Below, one piece after another: positions 1-5,917 of a stretch of 6,670 nucleotides of DNA. Numbering within the stretch: position 1 is the stretch's first letter; every line of letters starts with the position of its first letter. The position numbers and the translations under genes were made by a program. The DNA comes from Bacteroidales bacterium (lineage in GTDB: Bacteria > Bacteroidota > Bacteroidia > Bacteroidales > UBA3824): contig JAEEXW010000165.1 in NCBI GenBank assembly GCA_016287995.1, forward strand, positions 1-6,670, read 5' to 3'. Under the pieces are notes generated by a model. The model worked only from the letters and a program-made list of their open reading frames with translations, was not told the origin of the DNA and made no database searches.

Positions 1-1569
1 GAGCCGGCAGAAGACATCAACGGTGATTCCCTAAATAAAGCATGTCAATATGCTGATTCCATTCCTGAACTTTTGGACGGAAAACCGATGTCGGTAGATG
101 TAAACGCCGCTTATAATATGTATTTTATGACAAGAACAAAAATCAATCTTATGGAATACAAACGTACCGGCTGCAAAGACAAAAAATATTTGAAAGATGC
201 GGAAAAATTCAATAGACAGTTCAACAAACTTTCCAAAGGAATGGGCTATTATGAGGGCAGAATTTATTCCGACATTTTGAGCGCGGAAATAGCCCTTTTG
301 AAAGACGACACCGCAAAAGCCGTTACCAAAATAGAACACCTTATAGTTAAGATGCCGGATATAAAATGGGTAAAAAACAAGGCGATGGTTTATAAGGTTT
401 CGGCAAACATCTACGCCGCAAAACGCGATTTTGAAAGAGCCTACAACGATTACAACACATACGTTTTTTACAAAAACCGTTATTTGTCGGAAATGTCCAA
501 AAACGCGGATTTCCGTTCTGACTATACAGTCGGTAAGGCAGTGTTCAGAATGAACGAAGCCAGCAAGAAAAAAGACAATATGCTCAATACCGTTATTGTG
601 ATTTTAGTTATAATCTCTATTGCGGTATTGTTGATTACGATTTTGTGGCGGCGTTCTACCAAAAACGCGCAAATCTTGTCTGAGACCAACCACCGTCTCA
701 GTCAACAACAACAAGAGATTTTAGCACAGCGTAATGTCATCGATCAACAAAGGGCGGCGGTTGAAAAGGCTAATGTAGAGATTTATCAATCAATAAGTTA
801 TGCAAAGCATATTCAACAAGCAGCACTTCCGAGCGACGAGACAGTAAAATCTTTTTTCCCCGACAGTTTTGTCTATTACGTGCCAAAAGACATTGTCAGC
901 GGTGATTTTTATTATGTTACACAAAATTCGGGTTACAACATTTTCGTTTTGGCGGATTGTACAGGACACGGTGTTCCGGGTGGCTTTTTGAGTATGCTCG
1001 GTATTTCGGCGATAAAAGACCTTTTGAAAAATCCCGAAATAGACATTCTCCCCGGCATTATGCTCGACATGATGAGAGAGTATGTAAAATCTGCACTTTC
1101 AAACGATGAATATTATCTTAATGCCATTGAGAGAGAGGAAGGTGATGAGAGTTTTTCGACCGCTGACGGTATGGATATGTCGATTTGCGCCATTGACATT
1201 TATAACCATAAACTACGTTTTGCGGGTGCTTATCAAAGTGCGTATGTTGTTCGTGAGGGCGAAATTATCCGTTTGAAAGGCGACCGTATGCCGGTTGGAA
1301 GGCACATAAACGAAAAGCCGAATTTTACGACCCTTTATTTTGACGTTATGAAAGGCGATATGATTTATATGCAGTCAGACGGTATTGAAAGTCAAATCGG
1401 CTATACCGGTCAGAAATTTATGACCAAACGTTTGAGACAGTTTTTCCTTGACAACTATCTCAAACCTTGCGATGAACAAAAAGAAAACATCACCCAAATC
1501 ATGAACGATTGGATTTTCGGCACGATTCAGGTAGATGATTTGTCAATGGCTGGAATCAGAATCGATTAA
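1..1569 (+). CDS. TPR sensor with transmembrane helix and C-terminal SpoIIE/PP2C-type phosphatase (5' partial)
   Basis: The frame is open from base 1 to the TAA at 1567-1569 (522 visible residues), so the gene enters from the left; a TTG at 73 and ATG at 88 are internal. Visible residues ~1-180 are helical and TPR-like. A hydrophobic helix at ~194-216 ends in WRRS, placing the C-terminus in the cytoplasm by the positive-inside rule. A Gln-rich coiled coil follows (~217-262), then a SpoIIE-type PPM phosphatase domain (~265-522). The domain carries YAKHIQQAALP, DIVSGDFYY, ADCTGHGVPGGF, DGMDMSICAID, QSDGIESQ and VDDLSMAGIRI. The metal-ligand aspartates expected in this family are all present (about 302, 319, 392, 460 and 512/513), so an active Ser/Thr phosphatase is likely. 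Known family members dephosphorylate regulators such as anti-sigma antagonists; the partner here is unknown. Bacteroidota relatives usually begin with a signal peptide and more TPRs, which would lie upstream. Its end overlaps the convergent lipoprotein gene by 4 bp. Confidence 0.92.
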   Translation, partial: EPAEDINGDSLNKACQYADSIPELLDGKPMSVDVNAAYNMYFMTRTKINLMEYKRTGCKDKKYLKDAEKFNRQFNKLSKGMGYYEGRIYSDILSAEIALLKDDTAKAVTKIEHLIVKMPDIKWVKNKAMVYKVSANIYAAKRDFERAYNDYNTYVFYKNRYLSEMSKNADFRSDYTVGKAVFRMNEASKKKDNMLNTVIVILVIISIAVLLITILWRRSTKNAQILSETNHRLSQQQQEILAQRNVIDQQRAAVEKANVEIYQSISYAKHIQQAALPSDETVKSFFPDSFVYYVPKDIVSGDFYYVTQNSGYNIFVLADCTGHGVPGGFLSMLGISAIKDLLKNPEIDILPGIMLDMMREYVKSALSNDEYYLNAIEREEGDESFSTADGMDMSICAIDIYNHKLRFAGAYQSAYVVREGEIIRLKGDRMPVGRHINEKPNFTTLYFDVMKGDMIYMQSDGIESQIGYTGQKFMTKRLRQFFLDNYLKPCDEQKENITQIMNDWIFGTIQVDDLSMAGIRID

Positions 1570-3140
1570 TTTCCAACTTTCAGTTTATAAATTTTATTTC
1601 CTCTTGACCCAAGTACTACGCAATTTCCTACAACCACGGGTGAAGATTCAAAATTAATTCCTATTAATTGTGAAAAAAGTTTTTCACCGGTTTTACCGTC
1701 AAAAAGATAAATGTAACCGTGTGTATCGCCGGTTAAAACAAACATTTCATTGTTTTCGTTCAAAAAACCGACAGGCGACGACCAAGAATAACAATTTAGT
1801 TTGGTTTTGTATTTTAGTGAGCCGTCTTTTTTCCTAAATGCGTAAAAATATCCGTTTTGACCGTTTTCGTTAGCAACGTAGTTTACGAAAATAAGACTGT
1901 CGCAGTTGCCTTTGCCTAAAAGTGCTGTTGAATAATAGCCTCCGTCAAAATGTTTTCCGCCGGTTTGAAATTTTTTTGCGTCTTCGGAATAATCCCAAAT
2001 TTTTTCGCCGTTAAGGGCGTTGAGTTTTACGAAATGCGATTTTCCTGCTTCGCCTTGACGGTCCATTTCACAGCCAGAATATACGTAAACCGCAGAATCA
2101 GTTTCTTCGATAACGGGGGTTGCGTCAGAATCGTCATGATTGTCATAAATCCAAACAGGTTTTAAATTATTAAGATTAATGCAGACGATATTTCCGTGAT
2201 TATCAGCAACATAACCGTAGTTTCTGTAAACTGCCATCGACGATTCCATGCCCGGACCGCCTGACCCTTTTTTGCGGTATTTCATCTCAGAATGTAGTAT
2301 TTCGACAGTATCTTGAACCCAATATTTGTAAATTGTTCCGTTTTCGCTCGGACGGAAAACAAATTGTCCAACCCTTATTGGCGACGAATCCGAAGCATGC
2401 CAACTTCTCCATGCCGAATTTTCAGCCATTTTTGTCTCTTTAACGGTATGATTAAAAAGGTCTAACGTTAACTGTCCGTAAGGCAAACGAGCCGGAACTC
2501 CTTGACCTACATAAAGTTTTCCGTTCATTAGCGGGTCAAGAGACACCGTGCCTTTTATCGGATTTTTAACATCAATTGGTTCGCGGGATTTTTCCCCGGT
2601 TTCAAAATTCAAGAAATAAACTTTTGAGGCCAAAGAGCCGAAAATAATTTCTTTGTTAGAAAAGTCGGCGGTCAGTTGTGCGTTGGAATTTTTGAATTTT
2701 TCGACCATAGAATTAGGCCAATTTATGTATAACGGTTGACCTGTCCAACCTGTACCGCCGCCCCAACGTCCGTATTTTGTGTTAGTTGTATCTGTTTCGG
2801 TCGTAAAAGTCCATTCGATTAGCACTGTATCAGGTTTTCCGCTGACTTTTCCGCCAAAATCAGCATTCCTTAACGCGTTGCCGCGAAACGTTAAAAAACC
2901 GTCCACATTGTCTAAAAACGAAGTCAAAGTGTCGATTTCGCCGGAATGAATGGTATCAAGAATTTTTATTTCGTATTCAAAATTGTTGACGCTTACAAAT
3001 TGTGTATCAGGGAGTTGAGAAATTGGTTTTACTATTATAGTATCTTTTCCGATAATAGGTTTCTCCTCTGATGGTTGTTGTGTTTTGTTTTGACACGAAA
3101 AGCAAAAAATAAATGCCGATAATACAAATATTTTTTTCAT
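1566..3140 (-). CDS. Lipoprotein with PQQ-like beta-propeller repeats
   Basis: The 524-residue product starts MKKIFVLSAFIFCFSC, a short signal peptide with a lipobox-like end and probable lipidated Cys16, followed by a polar linker (~17-75). An envelope lipoprotein facing periplasm or surface is therefore likely. From ~81 the protein reads as a beta-propeller of the PQQ/BamB-like class. It has a DGFLTFRGN entry segment, a Gly/Trp-rich signature RWGGGTGWTGQP (125-136), and recurring blade ends: KVYFLNFETGEK (173-184), NIVCINLNNLKPVWIYDN (317-334), FVKLNALNGEKIWDY (370-384), YIYLFDGKTGEKL (476-488) and KIYKLKVG at the C-terminus. Such propellers are usually binding scaffolds; neither a PQQ cofactor nor an enzyme activity can be claimed. 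I chose the ATG at 3140 because the lipoprotein signal begins there and a -7-like motif lies at 3164-3171. An in-frame ATG at 3152 adds MLKN and is possible; a TTG at 3176 is not plausible. The gene is transcribed alone, divergent from the nuclease gene and convergent with the phosphatase gene. Confidence 0.88.
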   Translation of the reverse strand: MKKIFVLSAFIFCFSCQNKTQQPSEEKPIIGKDTIIVKPISQLPDTQFVSVNNFEYEIKILDTIHSGEIDTLTSFLDNVDGFLTFRGNALRNADFGGKVSGKPDTVLIEWTFTTETDTTNTKYGRWGGGTGWTGQPLYINWPNSMVEKFKNSNAQLTADFSNKEIIFGSLASKVYFLNFETGEKSREPIDVKNPIKGTVSLDPLMNGKLYVGQGVPARLPYGQLTLDLFNHTVKETKMAENSAWRSWHASDSSPIRVGQFVFRPSENGTIYKYWVQDTVEILHSEMKYRKKGSGGPGMESSMAVYRNYGYVADNHGNIVCINLNNLKPVWIYDNHDDSDATPVIEETDSAVYVYSGCEMDRQGEAGKSHFVKLNALNGEKIWDYSEDAKKFQTGGKHFDGGYYSTALLGKGNCDSLIFVNYVANENGQNGYFYAFRKKDGSLKYKTKLNCYSWSSPVGFLNENNEMFVLTGDTHGYIYLFDGKTGEKLFSQLIGINFESSPVVVGNCVVLGSRGNKIYKLKVGN

Positions 3141-3163
3141 ATTTTTTAACATTTTAGTTGCTG

Positions 3164-3171
3164 CAAATTTA
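3164..3171 (-). promoter_or_regulatory. Candidate -7 element of the lipoprotein gene promoter
   Basis: Read on the minus strand this is TAAATTTG followed by C, an exact match to the Bacteroidota -7 consensus TAnnTTTG. Transcription would start near 3157, giving a leader of about 17 nt before the ATG at 3140 and only about 5 nt before the ATG at 3152. The -33 part is weak: the nearest TTTG (minus strand, plus coordinates 3186-3189) is only 14 nt away instead of about 19. The element is a plausible assignment, not a proven promoter. Confidence 0.42.
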
Positions 3172-3222
3172 AACAATTTTTTTCACAAAAAACGTCATAA
3201 TTCTTGCTAAAAATAATCATAA

Positions 3223-3259
3223 AAAAGTGCAGCCCCCAAAAATACGGAACTGCACTTTT
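3223..3259. repeat. Perfect 10-bp inverted repeat (hairpin) between divergent genes
   Basis: The left arm AAAAGTGCAG (3223-3232) and right arm CTGCACTTTT (3250-3259) are exact reverse complements around a 17-nt loop that starts with CCCCC. The A-run on one side and T-run on the other give the shape of a bidirectional intrinsic terminator. The site, however, lies upstream of two divergent promoters rather than behind a gene. It could insulate the two transcription units, serve as an operator (its right arm ends 13 bp before the -33 motif at 3273), or be one copy of a dispersed palindrome. The GTG inside the left arm (3227) is in frame with the nuclease gene but is unlikely to be its start. Confidence 0.7.
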
Positions 3260-3272
3260 CCTAAAAAATTAT

Positions 3273-3303
3273 TTTGTTTTTTCATAAAAACTTTTCATCT
3301 TTG
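3273..3303 (+). promoter_or_regulatory. Probable Bacteroidota-type promoter of the Rpn-family nuclease gene
   Basis: TTTG (3273-3276) is followed after exactly 19 nt by CATCTTTG (3296-3303) and then C. This matches the Bacteroidota -33/-7 arrangement TTTG-N19-TAnnTTTG with one mismatch (C for the first T). The predicted start of transcription near 3309 leaves a leader of about 13 nt before the ATG at 3323. That supports this ATG and argues against any start further upstream. Confidence 0.58.
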
Positions 3304-3322
3304 CGTTAAAATCACATTATTT

Positions 3323-4336
3323 ATGGATATAATGATTGACGAACCGATAATTTGGCCGCCGAAATATATTGACCCGACGACAGATTTCGGTTTTAAGCGT
3401 ATTTTCAAAGACGAAGAAATAACACGCGGTTTTCTTAACGATTTGGTTCAGAGCCGCAATCCTGACGTGCATATTGCAAGCGTAACCATCACCGACGGAG
3501 AAGCCGACGAAGCAAACAAGGATATTCGTCGCGTTGTTTACGATGTAAATTGCGTTACTGATACCGGCGAAGAGTTTATCATAGAGATGCAAAACGATTC
3601 GCAAGACTTTTTCTCAGACAGAATAGTTCTTTACCTTGCACGTGCGGCATCGCGGCAGCAGGGTAAAGGATATTTAAAGTTTGTAGATGAAAACGGTGAA
3701 ATTCAAAAAGAGCCGTGGAAATACAATATGAAAAACATTTACGGAGTTTTCTTTATGAATTTTGTAGATAAAGAACATCCGCAAAAACTATCACATTTCC
3801 AATTTATGGAAACGCAAGAACATTACAAAGATTCTGACACGCTTCAATATTGGAAAATACAAATGCCGCTTTACAGAAAGATGAAAGAATCCGACTGTGA
3901 AACCGTCATTGACAAATGGATATATAACTTATCAAATATGCCGAAAATGAAAACACAATTAGCATTCAAACAGGACAAACCGCTATTTATGCGGTTGGAA
4001 AAACTTGCATCGTATTCCGACATGACAAGGGAGCAGCAATGGCAGTACGATTCAAGTTTTCATAACTATATAAGTTATTATGGGCAGTTGGCAACGAAGT
4101 TAAGAGAAGGCAAAGAAATCGGTTTTATAGAAGGTGAGACAAAAGGTCGTGAAGAAGGACGTGCCGAAGGTCGTGCGGAAGGTCTTGAACAAGGTCGCAC
4201 CGAACAACTCGTTGAAAGCATAAAAAATCTCATGTCTGCTGGTTTTGATTTTGAAAAAGCAGTTGAAATGTTAAAAGTTCCAGCCGACCAAATCGCCGAA
4301 CTGCGGCGTTTAGTTTTTAGAGACAAACAGATTTAA
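3323..4336 (+). CDS. Rpn-family PD-(D/E)XK nuclease / putative transposase
   Basis: The 337-residue product begins MDIMIDEPIIWPPKYIDPTT and continues with DFGFKRIF, the N-terminal hallmark of the PD-(D/E)XK family 'transposase' (PDDEXK_2, Rpn/YhgA-like group). The nuclease core is visible as DFGFKRIFKDE (~17-27), a VVYDVN strand with the acidic metal-ligand candidate (~73-78), then EFIIEMQ (~85-91), which supplies the E-x-Q form of the (D/E)xK half-motif; DRIVLYLARA follows. Related Rpn proteins are DNA endonucleases that promote RecA-independent recombination; neither that activity nor mobility is shown here. The C-terminus (~263-294) is a charged G-x-x-x repeat followed by a short helical tail (AGFDFEKAVEMLKVPADQI), typical of Bacteroidota members. 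The ATG at 3323 follows a good promoter; the ATG at 3332 is an alternative start. No terminal inverted repeats or target duplication were seen, so it looks like a single domesticated or solitary copy rather than an intact IS. It has its own transcription unit. Confidence 0.9.
   Translation: MDIMIDEPIIWPPKYIDPTTDFGFKRIFKDEEITRGFLNDLVQSRNPDVHIASVTITDGEADEANKDIRRVVYDVNCVTDTGEEFIIEMQNDSQDFFSDRIVLYLARAASRQQGKGYLKFVDENGEIQKEPWKYNMKNIYGVFFMNFVDKEHPQKLSHFQFMETQEHYKDSDTLQYWKIQMPLYRKMKESDCETVIDKWIYNLSNMPKMKTQLAFKQDKPLFMRLEKLASYSDMTREQQWQYDSSFHNYISYYGQLATKLREGKEIGFIEGETKGREEGRAEGRAEGLEQGRTEQLVESIKNLMSAGFDFEKAVEMLKVPADQIAELRRLVFRDKQI
4109..4204 (+). repeat. In-frame 12-bp tandem repeat tract coding (Gxxx)8
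   Basis: Eight consecutive 4-residue units, each starting with glycine, read GKEI, GFIE, GETK, GREE, GRAE, GRAE, GLEQ, GRTE. The last five units (4145-4204) are similar at DNA level, with the pattern GGTCGTGCCGAA and variants; the first three are diverged. The unit length is a multiple of three, so gain or loss of a unit would change protein length without breaking the frame. Such Gly/Arg/Glu repeats are common near the C-terminus of this nuclease family and probably form a charged, helical or extended linker. Confidence 0.85.
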
Positions 4337-4360
4337 TCAAAAAAACACATAAAAAATTTC

Positions 4361-4388
4361 TTTGTGCCGGAATAAATTATTAATATTG
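4361..4388 (+). promoter_or_regulatory. Candidate guaB promoter
   Basis: TAATATTG (4381-4388, followed by CA) matches the -7 consensus TAnnTTTG at all but one fixed position. A TTTG lies at 4361-4364, but the 16-nt spacer is shorter than the usual ~19. Transcription from here would give a leader of about 27 nt to the guaB ATG. The rest of the 84-bp gap after the nuclease gene is AT-rich, without a convincing terminator or riboswitch, so read-through from the nuclease gene is also possible. Confidence 0.35.
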
Positions 4389-4420
4389 CAAAATTTTTCT
4401 AACTCCAAATAATTGATGTC

Positions 4421-5917
4421 ATGGCACATATAATTAACGAAATTTCAAGGACTTTCAACGAATACCTTTTAATTCCGGGGTTGACGTCCAAGACCTGCAC
4501 GCCTCAAAACGTGTCTCTTAAAACGCCACTCGTAAAATTTAAGAAAGGCGAAGAACCATCTATCGTTCTTAACGCGCCTTTTACTTCGGCGATTATGCAG
4601 TCGGTTTCTGACTCCAATATGGCGATTGCACTTGCTAAAAACGGCGGTATTTCTTTCATCTTCGGCTCTCAAACGATTGAAAATCAAGCCGAAATGGTAA
4701 GAAAAGTAAAGAAATATAAAGCGGGGTTTGTTGTTAGCGATGCTAACCTCACACCCGAAAACACGCTCAAAGATGTTATCGCTTTGAAGCAAAAAACGGG
4801 TTATAGCACCATCGGAATCACCGCTGACGGCACTTCTAACGGCAAACTTCTCGGCCTTGTAACCTCACGCGATTATCGTCCGAGCAAAGATTCGCTTGAC
4901 AAAAAAGTCAAAGATTTTATGACCCCTTTTGAGAAACTCGTTGTCGCAAAATATCCTCTTGATTTAAACGAGGCTAACGACATTATTTGGGCTAACAAAA
5001 TCAACGCACTCCCGATAATTGACGACAATCAGAATTTGAAATTTTTTGTTTTCCGCAAGGATTACGATTCTCACAAAACCAACCCGTTAGAACTTCTTGA
5101 TAAAGACAAATCTTTGCTCGTTGGTGCAGGAATCAACACCCGTGATTACAAAGAAAGAATTCCCCGCTTAGTTGAAGCCGGTGTTGATGTTGTTTGTATG
5201 GATTCTTCTGACGGTTTTTCTGAGTGGCAGAAAGAAACGCTTGAATGGGTTCGCGCAAACTACGGCGATAAACTCAAAATCGGTGCTGGCAATGTTGTTG
5301 ACGCTGAGGGTTTTAACTACTTAGCAGAAGCAGGCGCAGATTTCGTGAAAGTTGGAATTGGCGGCGGCTCTATCTGTATCACCCGTGAGCAAAAAGGTAT
5401 CGGACGTGGTCAGGCGACGGCAATTATTGATGTCGCAAAAGCAAGGGACGAATATTTTGAAAAGACCGGTGTTTACATTCCGATTTGTTCTGACGGAGGT
5501 TTGGTTCAGGATTATCACATGGTTTTGGCTTTGGCAATGGGTGCTGACTTTTTGATGATGGGACGCTATTTTGCCCGTTTCGACGAAAGTCCGACAAAGA
5601 AGATCATGATTAACGGCTCATATATGAAAGAATATTGGGGCGAAGGTTCAAACCGTGCCCGCAACTGGCAACGTTATGACATGGGCGGCGAGGCTGCAAT
5701 GAAATTTGAAGAAGGCGTTGATTCTTACGTTCCATACGCTGGCAAACTCAAAGACAATCTTACCGTTACCATCGACAAAATTAAGTCTACAATGTGTTCT
5801 TGTGGCGTTACTACAATTCCTGATTTGCAGAAAAATGCAAAAATCACGCTTGTATCTTCGACTTCAATTGTAGAAGGTGGCGCACATGACGTTGTTTTGA
5901 AAGAACAAAAAGCGTAA
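4421..5917 (+). CDS. guaB: Inosine-5'-monophosphate dehydrogenase
   Basis: IMPDH oxidises IMP to XMP with NAD+, the committed step to guanine nucleotides, in the cytoplasm as a tetramer. The 498-residue product is full length. An N-terminal barrel part (~1-105) is followed by a divergent CBS-domain pair (~110-222, with KLLGLVTSRDYR and KDFMTPFEKLVV), then the rest of the TIM barrel. The active-site loop GIGGGSICITRE holds catalytic Cys319 and the K+-binding loop glycines. Asp261 with SS, Lys310, Arg322, Asp358 (CSDGG), Arg382 (MMGRYFARF), the flap dyad Arg418-Tyr419 (RNWQRYD) and Glu431 are all present. These numbers coincide with those I recall for the Tritrichomonas foetus enzyme, and the C-terminal motifs GRYFARFDESPT, EYWGEGSNRARNW and DSYVPYAGKLKDN also resemble that type rather than E. 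coli GuaB. The ATG at 4421 fits the family N-terminus; no Shine-Dalgarno is seen. The TAA directly abuts the ATG of the downstream transporter gene, suggesting one transcript. Confidence 0.97.
   Translation: MAHIINEISRTFNEYLLIPGLTSKTCTPQNVSLKTPLVKFKKGEEPSIVLNAPFTSAIMQSVSDSNMAIALAKNGGISFIFGSQTIENQAEMVRKVKKYKAGFVVSDANLTPENTLKDVIALKQKTGYSTIGITADGTSNGKLLGLVTSRDYRPSKDSLDKKVKDFMTPFEKLVVAKYPLDLNEANDIIWANKINALPIIDDNQNLKFFVFRKDYDSHKTNPLELLDKDKSLLVGAGINTRDYKERIPRLVEAGVDVVCMDSSDGFSEWQKETLEWVRANYGDKLKIGAGNVVDAEGFNYLAEAGADFVKVGIGGGSICITREQKGIGRGQATAIIDVAKARDEYFEKTGVYIPICSDGGLVQDYHMVLALAMGADFLMMGRYFARFDESPTKKIMINGSYMKEYWGEGSNRARNWQRYDMGGEAAMKFEEGVDSYVPYAGKLKDNLTVTIDKIKSTMCSCGVTTIPDLQKNAKITLVSSTSIVEGGAHDVVLKEQKA

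Noticed and set aside
31..339. Minus-strand ORF of 102 codons inside the phosphatase gene
   Set aside because: Lies wholly within a well-supported coding frame, with no recognisable domain or promoter.
73..1569. Treating the phosphatase gene as complete with a TTG start at 73 or ATG at 88
   Set aside because: The same frame stays open to base 1, and the TPR-like region would lack the signal peptide expected for this architecture. A left-truncated gene is simpler.
1950..2165. Plus-strand ORF inside the lipoprotein gene
   Set aside because: Opposite-strand shadow of the propeller coding frame, with no motif or ribosome-binding context.
3141..3176. TTG start at 3176 for the lipoprotein gene
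   Set aside because: It lies upstream of the -7 motif's predicted transcription start and would add 12 residues before a normal lipoprotein signal that begins at the ATG at 3140.
3227..3322. A GTG-initiated 32-residue N-terminal extension of the Rpn-family nuclease gene
   Set aside because: It starts inside the inverted repeat and contains the -33/-7 promoter motif. Its residues do not look like the family N-terminus, whereas the ATG at 3323 does.
4078..4326. Minus-strand ORF of 82 codons rich in SARPSSRP repeats
   Set aside because: It is the antisense image of the nuclease gene's 12-bp repeats; the low-complexity protein is produced by that tract and it has no start-site support.
4346..4366. 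CACA...TGTG pairing after the nuclease gene as a terminator
   Set aside because: Only four base pairs over a 13-nt loop and no following T-run; too weak to call.
4469..4792. Minus-strand ORF inside guaB (also 5321-5518 minus and 5352-5555 plus)
   Set aside because: They overlap a highly conserved guaB frame, show no family motifs, and are expected by chance in such a long open region.
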